The notes under the pieces: model-generated
The model's database searches: none
Told to the model about the DNA's origin: nothing
The model's input: only the letters and a program-made list of their open reading frames with translations
Made by a program: the position numbers and the translations under genes
Part shown: positions 11,267 to 55,923 of the stretch, piece after piece
Position numbering within the stretch: the first letter of the stretch is position 1
How the letters are laid out: each line of letters opens with the position of its first letter
NCBI RefSeq assembly: GCF_024868665.1
Contig: NC_079891.1
Span: 24,404,103-24,468,102, forward strand
Length of the DNA stretch: 64,000 nt
Direction of reading: 5' to 3'
Source: Triplophysa rosa
Taxonomy: Eukaryota; Chordata; Actinopteri; Cypriniformes; Nemacheilidae

Positions 11267-13706
11267 GTTTCCTACAAAAGCTAGAGCAAGGATACAAATT
11301 CTTTGTTGAACAATACCTGTTTGATTATGAAGGTAAGTGTTTTGTTTTCTTTTAGTGTTAACGAAGGTGCTAGGATAAGTAATTGAATATGTGTTCTGTC
11401 AGTTTTTTTTCCACTGTTGTTAAATAGGCCCTTTTCACAATGACGTCACTTAACTTCCGCCTTTTCGCAAAGCAGTGTATCAGTTCAGTGTAAGGACTGA
11501 AACTCAGGGCTTTTGATTATCTAAAGATGGAGCTATAAAGTCACTTCTTTGGTGAGACAAGAATATTGTTAGCCTGAAGATAATTAAATGTTTATTCTTC
11601 AGTCAATAAAAATCTGCTTTAAATATTGTGTTGAAGTCTTTGGTTATTTTATTTCAATATCTATAATGTCTGATGTTGAGGTAGGCCTACACACAGTGTG
11701 GTTTTATTAGAAATTATATACTGCGCTGTTTAAATCGAAAATTAGGCCACTTCAGTAATGAAAAATTATTAGCCTAAAAGAATAATCTAATGCATTGATT
11801 TCATCCTCCATATTGTGTGGGATGATGTATTTTACTTATTTTAACTAGATTAGACAAGCGATGGATAAAAACACAGCATGGATGTATTCATTACTGATGT
11901 GTAGTGAGGCCAAACGGATCAGAGAAAAATATTTTAGGCTAACGTTCTGGGAACGTTCCCCTAATGTTAGTTTCTGGTTCCCAGAAAGTTTCTTTAAGGT
12001 TTGTTTTTGGTTATCTTTACGGAAAAAAAACGTTAGTTTCATGGTTTCTATAACGTTAAGGGAACGTTCCTGCACGTGCTCCTCCCGAACCTTGTTAATA
12101 AAACATAATTTACTTTTTTGCTATATTTTCTATTATTTATAATGTTTTATTTAAAAAATCTTTGACTAATATTTTGGCACAATGGCACCTCCCTTTGTGC
12201 GGCGCCCCTATGCACCGCCCCCTATGCACCGCATATACTGCATACCCCATTTTTGCAGCACAGCATCTAAGCCATATATATTTTATATATATTTATCATT
12301 ACAGCATCTGGTATGTTTTCACTATGGAGCCTAAAGGTTTTGGAAAACAGAAATGTTTTGCTCAGCAAGAACAAAAGAAGGAACATTAACTGCCCATTAG
12401 GGGTGTTACGGTTCAAATTACTCACGGTTCGGTCTGTCACGGTTTTGGTTCGATTTGTGCTATGTTCAGGGAAAAGGAACTACTGACAAATAAAAATAAG
12501 AACAAATAATCAAGAAACATTTCATAACATCTAACGAATGTTTAAATAAATACTTTTAGCCAAACTAAATGTTGTGGTGTAACGTATTATGACTATCAAC
12601 GAATACTTAGCAAACGAATTAAATAAAACGAAAGTGAAACTAAACATTAACTCGGATGCATCTACAGTACCAACCTAAACGAGATTTAGAGCTCGCCTTT
12701 TAGTGCAAACTCTTTCTCAGCTTCACGTCCGCCCTCCGCTATACCCGTTTTCACTTCACATATGAGTTGTGAATGGGTCTCACAAAGAAATACGTCATCA
12801 ACTAGAATTTATCGTTTATATCGCGGGGAGACTACTTCCTATCGTGTGGGGAATTTCTACCGGTATATCGCAAACGATATAATATCGCCCATCCCTACAT
12901 TGCATATGTACAAATTAAATAAAGACGAATCATAATTGAAGTTACAGAAGCTATTGAGTCACAAGCAGTGAGTGATTTCCTTGACTTTTAACAGACAGCA
13001 GTAATATGCTGCTGTCGCTTTAAGAGGAATGAAACGGATCCAGTACACAGATACTGTACACATGCGTTGTTTTTCGTCCGTTCACTTAAGACATAACCTA
13101 CTATGTTTGTTAAGATACTCGACAAGAGGGGCATGTTGACCTACTTCGTGTGAGAATTTGTCCGTTTAAGTGCTTCAAAGACAACTCAATATTTGCGCCA
13201 TGTCTGAGACTTCCTTATGCGCGCTTTGATCTTCTCACAGCGCGCAAGCGAGTTTTCTTGTGCATCATCTTGCACTTAAATGTTTAAATTGACAAGGCTT
13301 GAATGAGTTTAGTTTAAACAGCAACATGTGCTGTTCAGGTCTCACCTGCACTCGCGCGCTCACAACACCCGGGTGATGACAGCATAAATGACTGGTCATA
13401 TTACAGCATACGTCAATCCTATTGAAATTTGTCTACGTTATTTGATTTGTTGTAGGTATTAAATGTGTATCCATCGACAAACATACATTAGCTGAACTTT
13501 GTCAGTCTGTTTTATGCATTATAATTTTTAACGAACCATATTATAATGCGTCGTCAGATTTAAGATGAGCCGCGGTTGGACCGTGTGCCGAACCGTTGGT
13601 GGAGAACCGTGCGGTTCAATTATTTACCGAGAACCGTTACACTCTGTAGCGAGGAAGGCGGGACGAGAGCCGTGGGGCAGGAAGGCGGGGCCGGTGGCGT
13701 GAGTGA
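11267..13706. repeat. Direct copy 2 of the 7387-9824 segment
   Basis: It repeats 7387-9824 at an offset of 3,880 bases with only scattered 1-3 base indels. It includes the central segment (11267-12397), the hAT element (12398-13644) and the same 62-bp LTR stub (13645-13706). It ends at the single N. Confidence 0.85.
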
Positions 13707-13707
13707 N
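13707..13707. other. Single N at the fold-back junction
   Basis: One undetermined base separates a 62-bp LTR stub in + orientation from about 253 bases of the same LTR in - orientation. This is the hinge of the giant inverted repeat and looks like an assembly junction. Confidence 0.8.
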
Positions 13708-13960
13708 ACAAACAATAATACAGAAGTAAAAAGGCCGGCAGCCCCTCACGGACGACTGCCGGCCACACGAACATAAACAAAACTTAACACTTCCGGGCCC
13801 GGTCCTCTCTCATCGGCAGTCCCGTCGCTCGTCCTCTTATGCTCCCTAGCTCCCCGTGAGGCATGCGGGACCGGTGCGCGTACAGCTGATACTCATTATC
13901 ACTCACGCCACCGGCCCCGCCTTCCTGCCCCACGGCTCTCGTCCCGCCTTCCTCGCTACA
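13708..13960 (-). mobile_element. Truncated LTR, inverted
   Basis: This is the reverse complement of 10435-10686. It includes the TGTAGCG start at its right end but lacks the last 75 or so bases of the LTR, the primer-binding site and the internal region. It begins immediately after the N. Confidence 0.75.
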
Positions 13961-14944
13961 GAGTGTAACGGTTCTCGGTAAATAATTGAACCGCACGGTT
14001 CTCCACCAACGGTTCGGCACACGGTCCAACCGCGGCTCATCTTAAATCTGACGACGCATTATAATATGGTTCGTTAAAAATTATAATGCATAAAACAGAC
14101 TGACAAAGTTCAGCTAATGTATGTTTGTCGATGGATACACATTTAATACCTACAACAAATCAAATAACGTAGACAAATTTCAATAGGATTGACGTATGCT
14201 GTAATATGACCAGTCATTTATGCTGTCATCACCCGGGTGTTGTGAGCGCGCGAGTGCAGGTGAGACCTGAACAGCACATGTTGCTGTTTAAACTAAACTC
14301 ATTCAAGCCTTGTCAATTTAAACATTTAAGTGCAAGATGATGCACAAGAAAACTCGCTTGCGCGCTGTGAGAAGATCAAAGCGCGCATAAGGAAGTCTCA
14401 GACATGGCGCAAATATTGAGTTGTCTTTGAAGCACTTAAACGGACAAATTCTCACACGAAGTAGGTCAACATGCCCCTCTTGTCGAGTATCTTAACAAAC
14501 ATAGTAGGTTATGTCTTAAGTGAACGGACGAAAAACAACGCATGTGTACAGTATCTGTGTACTGGATCCGTTTCATTCCTCTTAAAGCGACAGCAGCATA
14601 TTCCTGCTGTCTGTTAAAAGTCAAGGAAATCACTCACTGCTTGTGACTCAATAGCTTCTGTAACTTCAATTATGATTCGTCTTTATTTAATTTGTACATA
14701 TGCAATCATTGCAATGTTATGTTTTATTTGATTACTTTAATCCATTTCTACCTTAAAAGGTATATATACAGTATCTTATTTAATTTTCTGCTTTGATCTG
14801 TTGTTTTATTGGTGCTGTTACTTGTAGCTTGATTATTTGTTCTTATTTTTATTTGTCAGTAGTTCCTTTTCCCTGAACATAGCACAAATCGAACCAAAAC
14901 CGTGACAGACCGAACCGTGAGTAATTTGAACCGTAACACCCCTA
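13961..14944. mobile_element. hAT-like element, inverted copy with a different interior
   Basis: It mirrors the hAT copies at 8518-9762 and 12398-13644 at both ends. At about 14706-14850 it carries some 150 bp of unrelated AT-rich sequence where the left copies have about 400 bp ending in the terminal motif of another MITE. The two forms look allelic, one with and one without an internal insertion. Confidence 0.6.
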
Positions 14945-16075
14945 ATGGGCAGTTAATGTTCCTTCTTTTGTTCTTGCTGAGCAAAACATTTCTGTTTTCC
15001 AAAACCTTTAGGCTCCATAGTGAAAACATACCAGATGCTGTAATGATAAATATATATAAAATATATATGGCTTAGATGCTGTGCTGCAAAAATGGGGTAT
15101 GCAGTATATGCGGTGCATAGGGGGCGGTGCATAGGGGCGCCGCACAAAGGGAGGTGCCATTGTGCCAAAATATTAGTCAAAGATTTTTTAAATAAAACAT
15201 TATAAATAATAGAAAATATAGCAAAAAAGTAAATTATGTTTTATTAACAAGGTTCGGGAGGAGCACGTGCAGGAACGTTCCCTTAACGTTATAGAAACCA
15301 TGAAACTAACGTTTTTTTTCCGTAAAGATAACCAAAAACAAACCTTAAAGAAACTTTCTGGGAACCAGAAACTAACATTAGGGGAACGTTCCCAGAACGT
15401 TAGCCTAAAATATTTTTCTCTGATCCGTTTGGCCTCACTACACATCAGTAATGAATACATCCATGCTGTGTTTTTATCCATCGCTTGTCTAATCTAGTTA
15501 AAATAAGTAAAATACATCATCCCACACAATATGGAGGATGAAATCAATGCATTAGATTATTCTTTTAGGCTAATAATTTTTCATTACTGAAGTGGCCTAA
15601 TTTTCGATTTAAACAGCGCAGTATATAATTTCTAATAAAACCACACTGTGTGTAGGCCTACCTCAACATCAGACATTATAGATATTGAAATAAAATAACC
15701 AAAGACTTCAACACAATATTTAAAGCAGATTTTTATTGACTGAAGAATAAACATTTAATTATCTTCAGGCTAACAATATTCTTGTCTCACCAAAGAAGTG
15801 ACTTTATAGCTCCATCTTTAGATAATCAAAAGCCCTGAGTTTCAGTCCTTACACTGAACTGATACACTGCTTTGCGAAAAGGCGGAAGTTAAGTGACGTC
15901 ATTGTGAAAAGGGCCTATTTAACAACAGTGGAAAAAAAACTGACAGAACACATATTCAATTACTTATCCTAGCACCTTCGTTAACACTAAAAGAAAACAA
16001 AACACTTACCTTCATAATCAAACAGGTATTGTTCAACAAAGAATTTGTATCCTTGCTCTAGCTTTTGTAGGAAAC
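14945..16075. repeat. Central segment, inverted copy
   Basis: This is the reverse complement of 7387-8517 (positions sum to 23462). It includes the AACGTT-rich cluster at about 15272-15397. No gene is recognised. Confidence 0.75.
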
Positions 16076-16105
16076 TTTTCCTCGTCGAAGCAGGGACCAG
16101 GAGAC

Positions 16106-17284
16106 CAGAGGTGGGTAGAGTAGCCAAAATCTTTACTCAAGTAAAAGTAAAAGTCACTATTTTAAAAATTACTTGAGTAAAAGTAAAAAAGTATGCAATG
16201 AAAAAACTACTCAAGTAGCTAGTTACTTAGTATCTGATTATATAGGCCTTCTACATTAAATTAATATTAATGCCAATATTTTAATATTACATTTTGATCA
16301 ATATTTTTAATTATCATAAGCAGATATCTTTGCAATATACTAGAGAGACTAAAGAATAGACAAACACAGAAGAGACAAGCATTTCTGTAAATTTCATCTA
16401 GTCCTGATGTCAATGTAGTTTACACAACTTACTTAGAATAATAGACCATGTCAAACTAAAGCATTAACTAAACTCAGAGCATTTCCTAAGATGATCTAGA
16501 ACATCTGCAGTGCTCTCTTAAATGAAATACACATTTTTGAACAAAGCTCATGTTTTCTCGTGTTGTGTCACGTGTGTGTTGTGAAACGCTCTTACTTGTA
16601 AACAAACAGTAAACAGTGAACCACACGCCCATCAACAAGTTTTCTTCCTTCTGTTCTTCAAATGTATATTTCTGCAAGCCCACGTCTCTGTGTCTGACAG
16701 GTAACGCGCATGTTGCTGTGTCTGACGAACAGGTCGCGCGGGTGCGCGCATATGGCGGGCATTTATCATTGCTGGCAAACAATATGACACATTTGCAGTT
16801 TTGATTGTATAGATATAGATTAATATCCACTTCATCCAACGCTCTTTGTGTTCTGCGTGTTCTTAAGTTTCGCGCTACGAGGAGTGAGTAATCCTGCTTC
16901 AGATGATTCAGATCGTGCTGCGAACTGAACAAATCATTTGAACTGATTCATTAGCCTATTCAAGTGGTTTTGCCCATTGTTCAATTAATGCTTTCAAAAG
17001 AATCGACTCAAAAGAATCGATCACTCGGGAATGCCCGTAAAAAGAGACGACAACCTTGAAATAAACAACGCGTTTTAAAAAGCATATTTTAAAATGAAGG
17101 AACGAAGGAACGTCACGCAATGTAAGTTATGTAACGAAGTAAAAGTACAGATTTTCTATTAGAAATTTACTCAAGTAAGAGTAAAAGTACACACTTTTAA
17201 TTTTACTTAAAAAGTACATATTTTCCAAAATGTTACTCAAGTAAAAGTAACGAATTAAATGTAGCGCGTTACTACCCACCTCTG
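16106..17284. mobile_element. hAT element with 8-bp target duplication (right arm)
   Basis: Mirror of 6166-7356. The duplication reads CAGGAGAC at 16098-16105 and 17285-17292. It is 12 bp shorter than the left copy and differs from it at several single bases. Confidence 0.85.
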
Positions 17285-17292
17285 CAGGAGAC

Positions 17293-17574
17293 GTTGGGAT
17301 ATCTTTCATACATAAGTTCTCTTTATTGAGGACTCGCTGTGCGTCGCTGTAGTCATCAAAGTCTGACTTTTAGTTCAGCACAGTAGAGTTTTATACCTTT
17401 CAAGGGGGCGGGATACATAGAGGTGAAGATGATTTACACAAAGCATGCAAATGCAATACAGGAATCAGCCCGTTACCGGAATTGTCCCAGCCAAGGTCTC
17501 ATCAGCATAACAGTGTCATTCAAATGCATAGGTGCTAATCCAATCAGCCTGAGAGTATTGCCCATACCTTCACA
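17293..17574 (-). mobile_element. Probable LTR fragment (right arm)
   Basis: Mirror of 5876-6157, with the TATA-like and AATAAA-like motifs on the - strand. The remainder continues at 16076-16097 beyond the hAT insertion. Confidence 0.4.
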
Positions 17575-17581
17575 TTATCAT

Positions 17582-19531
17582 AGAGACCGATATGCACCGA
17601 TATCGATACCAGTATCGGGTATAGGCCGATACCAAGCTCATGTACTCGCACTGGTAATGACACACCGATACCTCACGTGACATACATAGAGCCCTATGAT
17701 TTCCGAAATGCTTAAAACGCGGACGGAATAGAGGAATCCAGGCATAAAAACAGAATTTGCTGTACAACACGGAATCTGGCAAATGTATTGTTTCCTAAAA
17801 AGAAATTAGCGCTGAACTGCTAACAGCTAACGTAACAGCTAACGAAATATTCAGATACTGTTTAAATTAGAGGTGCACCGATTGACCGGCCAGAGACCGG
17901 AATCGGCCGGTTTTTCGTATGATCGGCGGGACCGGTGACCGGCCGGTCAGTCTCACGTCTCGCCGATTCCAAGCCGATCTTCTGTTGCCGGTGATGCGGG
18001 CAAGAACGTCACAGCCGTCAGTACACTCAAATCTGCAAGTAAACATGTAAACGTGCGCGCGCACAGCCTGTCTTTAACGGCTCGTTTATACTCGCATGTG
18101 GGTCCACCGGACCGCGAGTCTCTGCTGACTGACGCGCGTCTCTCATGTCCGCTGACTGCACGCGCATCATGTACTGTACAGACTGTAGTTCATCTCTCGC
18201 TGCTCCGTCTACATGGGGTATGTATGCTAACAGTGATGCTAAACTCACGTTGAAGTCGTTCACTCTGTTTAAAACAAACGTAAATTCCATTCAACCTGAT
18301 TGCTTGTCTTGCGTTAAAACTGTGGTCATTTCACCTAGGTAAAATGACATTCAACACGACTTCTACTTGTTTTTAAAAATCCAAAATATAAAAAAATGAA
18401 TAAATCAACCAATATATGTGATAAATATCTGATTGAGTTCTTTACTATCACAAAAAAACTGCAAATACATATACGTCTTTAGAGTAGAATTCACTCATAA
18501 GAGTTTTAACTTTTTTATTGAAGTTGCAGCAAAAATCAATCAACCCACTTCTTTTAATACTACAGACCCAAGATAAAGACAATTTATTTTACATTTCAGA
18601 AAAAATGAAATAAAGCAATGTTAGTTTCATAAACAGAAACCGACAAGAATAAAGTTGAAGTAGGCTATTTTATTGTTATCTTAGACTTTTGTGAGATGAG
18701 TACAAAATGAAAAAGGTAAATTAAGTGACATGTTTAGTTATATTTTCTTATTAGTACTTCTTTTCAGTCACAGAGTTCTTCAATTTAAGAGTTGTTTGGG
18801 AAAGAGAAGATCCTGTAATTTAATGCAGCTTGGAGAACTGCATTTAGGGAAATTTGGGGATATTGTAATGTTCAATCATTTATTCAATGAAAATAAAGAA
18901 AATGTGTATTGAAGAAAAGTTAATATGGTTTTATATACAGTATACTGTCAATGATAGTTTGTGGATAGAAAATCGGAATCGGCAAAAATCCGAATCGGCA
19001 AAGAAAATTGCAATCGGTGCATCTCTAGTTTAAATATGTATTCTGCTTGTTTTGCGTGACTGTGTGTGAAAGAGTGGTGCGGTTGCGTGTACTGAACCTG
19101 AACGCATTGTGCTTGTGAAGCTTTCAGAGCCAGCGTTTCACTGCACGAGGACCCGAACACATAACAAACACCATTTGCGGCGATCCGTCAAAATAAAAGT
19201 CCGGTTGTCTTGAACAAGTTATAATACACTCACATTTTACCACACCATCCCCCTTGAATTTTTTATAATTCGAATTCGAATGTAATTTTACTTGAATAAA
19301 CTGAAGTAAATGTGCTAGTAAAATTGTGCTACTTATCATAAAAAATAGAACTGAATTAAAAAATAGTGCTTAAATTTAAGTAGACCTAAAAACAAAAGAA
19401 AAAACGAAAATGTACCAGTAAGATACTGGTTTATTAACATAATTGTACATTATACAGGCATCGGTATCAGCGAGTACCAGAAAAATAATATCGGTACTCG
19501 GTCTTTAAAAAATGGTATCGGTGCATCCCTA
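17582..19531. mobile_element. Outer hAT-like element (right arm)
   Basis: Mirror of 3919-5868, containing the nested element at 17868-19027. Confidence 0.55.
17868..19027. mobile_element. Nested hAT element (right arm)
   Basis: Mirror of 4423-5582. The 8-bp duplication reads GTTTAAAT at 17860-17867 and 19028-19035. Confidence 0.8.
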
Positions 19532-19554
19532 ACTATAATCCAATTATGTATTAT

Positions 19555-19778
19555 ATTTTCTAAGGGGTACCAACAAATGTGCCCTGACCATTTTAGAATA
19601 TCTTTGTAGAATAAGCAATAATTCATCTCTTTCCACAGCTTCTTTGCTTTATTCTATGACATACCAAAGGCATGCAAGTATGCATGATAGAATAGCTTTT
19701 AATTTCATCACTCTTCAGGAGGAATGAAGCATTATTTCAATGAGCTGTAAGGGTACCAACAAATTTGAGCACGTCTGT
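19555..19778. mobile_element. Tc1-like element end (right arm)
   Basis: Mirror of 3672-3895. The direct repeats GGGTACCAACAAATTTG and GGGGTACCAACAAATGTG lie about 190 bases apart, just upstream of the first visible ehmt1 exon. Confidence 0.55.
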
Positions 19779-19831
19779 ATATATATATATGTTTTATTTT
19801 TTATTATGGAAATCTGTGTATGATGTTTCAG

Positions 19832-21799
19832 AGATATATCACGGGGTTATGAGGAGATCCCTGTGCCGTGTGTGAATGGGGTGGACCATGAGCCCTGCCC
19901 CATCAACTTCAAATACGTTCCAGAGAGCTGTTTCACCTCTCAAGTCAATATAGATGAGAACATAACACACTTACAGGTAGGAGGCACAGTATGATACTGG
20001 TATAAACCATAACGAGGTTAATGCTTTTAATATATCTCTTTATGTGATGTTTCTCCTTGTCTCTTTGAAACAGCACTGTAGCTGTAAAGGGGACTGTGCT
20101 TCTAGCAGCTGTATCTGCGGTCAGCTCAGCATGCGCTGTTGGTATGACAAGGTAAGGCACTGCTAGTATTTGCTTTAGTGGTGTTGTCCTGTTAAGCATT
20201 ACTAAACTTTTCGAAATGATCTCTTGGTACAGGATGGCCGCTTGCTGAAAGATTTCTGCAGGGATGACCCACCCTTCTTGTTTGAGTGCAACCATGCATG
20301 TTCCTGTTGGAGAACATGTCGCAATAGAGTGATACAGAATGGGCTCAAGTAATATGGCCAATATGTGTAATGCATTGTAATGTAAACTCTATATTTATGT
20401 TGGTATACGTTTATATTTTGTAATGTTTGTATTCGCAGGGTGGGACTACAGGTATTTAGGACTGAGAAGATGGGCTGGGGGGTCCGCGTACTGCAGGATA
20501 TTCCTGAGGGAGCTTTCATATGCGAGTATGGTCTTCTTGTTTAGATCTCCTGCTTTACACGTTAACATTTAGTGCAATGTGTTGTTTTCTTTTTAAATAC
20601 CGAGACATTTAAAACTGCAGGGTGTAATTTCAGCACTATTAGTGGCACCAAACTGAATTGCACAAAAATTGACTATTTACATTTCTCAAACACTCTCTGT
20701 CTGTCATTTTTCAGAAAAAAGGTTGTCCCAAACCATTAAGTCATGTGAGCTGTGTTGAACCAGTATCGCTATCAATGGCAGGCGTAAATAAATTTAATAT
20801 TGAATTACACAACAATTTTATACTGTACTTTATACAAATATTGAGGAAACTTTGTCTGGTTTCTAAAGTACTCTTGTACAGATTCCAACATCAAGGGTAG
20901 TTTAATGTGAAATTTGTTACAGAAATGAAAGCCATTACAGGAATTATGAATTATTCAATTATGATTAATCTCATGCTGTTTTGGTCAAATACTTCTTCCC
21001 TGAGGTTTTGCTGTCTGTTCAGGTTTGCAGGTGAGATCATTTCAGATGGAGAAGCTAATGCTCGAGATGACGACTCGTACATGTTCAACCTAGAGAATAA
21101 GGTAAGTTTAAAAGTCTTCACATGATTTTGCTTAAAGAGCCAGCTTGTAAATAATAAAATCTTACAGTTAATACTCGTGGCCTTCAGAGGGCGCTACAGT
21201 ACATTTAAATGGGGGTAAAGCTCAACTGTGCAATGGTAAAATCAATGCACATCTCCTTTATGTTGCATGTTTATGTGTATTTAATAGTGATAACTTTTTA
21301 TTTTTTAGGTTGGACAGGTCTACTGCATCGATGCTCAATTTTACGGTAATGTTGGCAGGTTTATAAATCATCATTGCGACCCTAATTTGTTTCCGGTACG
21401 TGTGTTCACCAAACACCAGGACCTCCGCTTTCCTCGAATTGCACTCTATGCAAGCAGGCCTATTCACACTGGAGACGAGTTAGGGTAGGTCCTTTCCTGA
21501 CCAAAGGAACATTTCTGATTTCTTTCATAAACATTCATGCATTTTTGTGTGAGACAATTGTGTGAGAGAGCTGAGAATAAAAGTTGCTTTTTTCTCCCAT
21601 CAGGTTTGACTATGGCGATCCCTACTGGCAAATCAAGAAAAAGTACTTCTCTTGTCATTGTGGCTCGGCAAAATGTAGATACTCCATTCTGGGCCAGGAC
21701 AATGCGGAAGGCTCAGTCCGAGCACACAGTGATCAGACCGCTGCTCAGGTGGAACACATTCAGTCAGCTAACACAATTGTAGCAATAGTGCAACCCTGA
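19832..21799 (+). CDS. ehmt1: ehmt1 (GLP) 3' coding exons: pre-SET, SET, post-SET
   Basis: Seven exons are bounded by AG/GT sites in consistent phase: 19832-19976, 20074-20151, 20233-20348, 20439-20525, 21023-21101, 21309-21484 and 21604-21799 (TGA at 21797-21799). They encode the catalytic end of a G9a/GLP-type H3K9 methyltransferase. The pre-SET zinc cysteines are all present ([33 protein letters not shown]). SET motifs include [16 protein letters not shown] for cofactor binding and GFDYGD with the catalytic Tyr. The post-SET motif is CHCGSAKC. The usual CEYVGE reads CEFAGE across the 20525/21023 junction. The 35 or so C-terminal residues resemble neither human EHMT1 nor EHMT2 as I remember them. 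No ankyrin exons lie upstream in the window because the arm folds back. Assignment to ehmt1 rather than ehmt2 rests mainly on adjacency to cacna1b, as in mammals. Confidence 0.88.
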
Positions 21800-22265
21800 G
21801 CCCTGCTTCATAAACATGGACCTTCAACAATTAACTGCATGCAGGAGTACAATGCATTGTTTTGCAACTCCCAGCTCCAAGGAAAAAACTGAACAAAGAT
21901 AAAACATCATTTATTTTATATCAGAGAGCCATTGGACAGCATTTGCAATTTGAACAGAATGAATATTTAAGGGAGTGTTTTACAGAAATTTGTTTCTCTA
22001 GAATCATGGAGAGGATCCGTAATTGTATGAAAAAGCATACATTATCCAAGTAAATGGATTGAGTATTTTTTAGAAATAACATTTTATACATCCTGTATTA
22101 AATGTAAATGAATTTTAGCATTTTATCATGATCAGAAATGGTGGAGAAAATTACTGCACAATTTTTTAATTATCAGGGCTGTTTTCTAAGTTTGTTCCGC
22201 ACGTTGACATTTTACTATGAATTTCAATATCATGCCCATAAGAAATAAAGCTTTCCATGGTGTTT
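21800..22265 (+). other. ehmt1: ehmt1 3' UTR with AATAAA
   Basis: This non-coding sequence follows the ehmt1 stop. It carries AATAAA at 22244-22249, so cleavage is expected about 10-25 bases later. No repeat family is recognised in it. Confidence 0.6.
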
Positions 22266-23354
22266 TTAATTATTAATTCATTTGTAATGTATGTGGTCTT
22301 CAGTCATAAGCACGCTATCCTTTTCACTAATGCAATACACATTTAAGCTTTCATTTAATTTTCAAGATATTTTCAAGGTTCTCTCGTACAAATTCCAAGT
22401 CAGGCATTTTAATGGCAATCTGACACTGACGGCGCGAGAAAACGTCCCGATTTGCCCCACCCAGTCCACCCTATTCTGAATGAGCAACGATCTGTTTTTG
22501 TTTGCCGTTGTGGGAAGTGGTTCTATACAAAAGCTATCAATTCCCGTTAAACATCTTTAAAGAAACAGTTTAATGCACCGCTGGCAAGCTACATGCTGTC
22601 TTTTCCCCTCTTGCCCCAGTGCCATGGATACTGTAGCGGCACAGGTGGAGCCATTGACAGGCTGCTTCAGAGTCACGTGATCTGATTTAGAAGAAGCAGC
22701 GGCTGCAGAAATTGGTAACATTGCATTGCCAGGCTCTGCTCGCGTGAAAAGGAGGCTTTAATATCGTTTGCTCGTTTTAATTCCAGCCAGCTAAACTCGA
22801 AAGCGACGGACTACGCGTATTATCATCCGTAAGAAGGAAGAGCATTCGCCTGACTGAGGGGAAACATCGCAGCATCTTCTACAACAGCATTGCAACCAAG
22901 GAAGTAGGATCCCGAATCTGTGGTCTTGGCTCGGTTTTATAACCAACACTGTTTTAACGGCACCTTTACGTCTCTTTTTTTGTCACGACTGTACTTTTTC
23001 GTGAAATTGTGTATTACCCAAATCCTTCGCGCGAGGTGTGTGAATGATGATTATTGGATATGATCATTCGGCTTTTGATGGATTGTGTAATACGGGACGA
23101 TAAACTTTAACCGGCGTTCGGTTCGTGACAGCGTTTGCGGGGAGATGTAATTTACAGAGATGTATTTAACAACTGGATTACTTTAAGAAACTTGCTGTCT
23201 TTATTTGCTGGGTGAACAAGCTCTTCTGGATGCCAGACCTATACAGATGAGAAGAACTGGTGGCTGGGACTACATCGCGTGTTGTGATGCTTCTTCTTTA
23301 CACGCTGTCTGATGTGAATTTGGATTTCTATAGTCAAATCTGTGCGTTTTTAGA
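22266..23354 (+). promoter_or_regulatory. cacna1b promoter / 5' UTR region
   Basis: Roughly 1.1 kb separates the ehmt1 polyadenylation site from the cacna1b start codon. CpG-containing stretches (GCGACGGACTACGCG, TCGCGCGAGG) concentrate from about 22790. The start codon at 23355 has a purine at -3 and G at +4, a favourable vertebrate context. The transcription start cannot be placed from sequence alone. Confidence 0.5.
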
Positions 23355-55239
<31,885 letters not shown>

Positions 55240-55923
55240 GTGAGTATAATACACAAGCTTGTTAAACAATTTTTAGGTCCAAACTGTATTGACAACATGT
55301 TACATTTTTGATAAAACACTTTTATTAACTCTTTCGTGCAAAAAAAATGTTTAAGTTGGCATTTTTGTTGCGACAAGACTACTTTTCTAGATTGATTCAT
55401 TTGCAGTTACAGGCATATTTCTTGTGAGTTGTTTTTTTCTCTATGTAAGTCAAACAGAGGCCAGCTAGTGTGTAAAAGCTACTGTATGCAGTGTGTAAAC
55501 ATCAGTCTACAGACGCTAGTTGCCGTACAGATGCTAGTTGGCATAGTCAACTAGTGCCCAACTCTTGATGGTTGAAGTCCCAGTCGAAGCGGCTTTGGGT
55601 AGGACTGGTTAGCCGGATAGCACAGGTATATCTATAAGATGTCTGCTAAAGATCTGGAGATCTGGAAAACATCTGATAAAAGTCTTATAAAAGGCAGTTT
55701 TACATACGAAGAGTTTATTTCCAAAAAGAGATAACTCGGTTTAAAAAAAATCAAAAATCATGTTTTTTATTGTGCATTCCAATTAATATCAATCAAACTG
55801 CAGTTGGTTTGTTTTGATTTAAGCCATAATAACTCAAATAATACAGCTAACTAACACAATAAAAACATGTTTAAAAAACGGAGTTATCTCATTTTGGAAA
55901 TAAACTTTTCATACATTCTAAAG

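Noticed and set aside
10614..11297. Several overlapping GC-rich frames after the LTR
   Set aside because: They overlap on both strands in the GC-rich leader of an LTR element, and none shows an intact gag.
20525..21030. Alternative splice site that would restore Tyr in the CEYVGE motif
   Set aside because: Reading on past 20525 gives CEYGLLV then a stop, and the internal AG at 21030 gives an immediate stop. Only the 20525/21023 junction keeps the frame.
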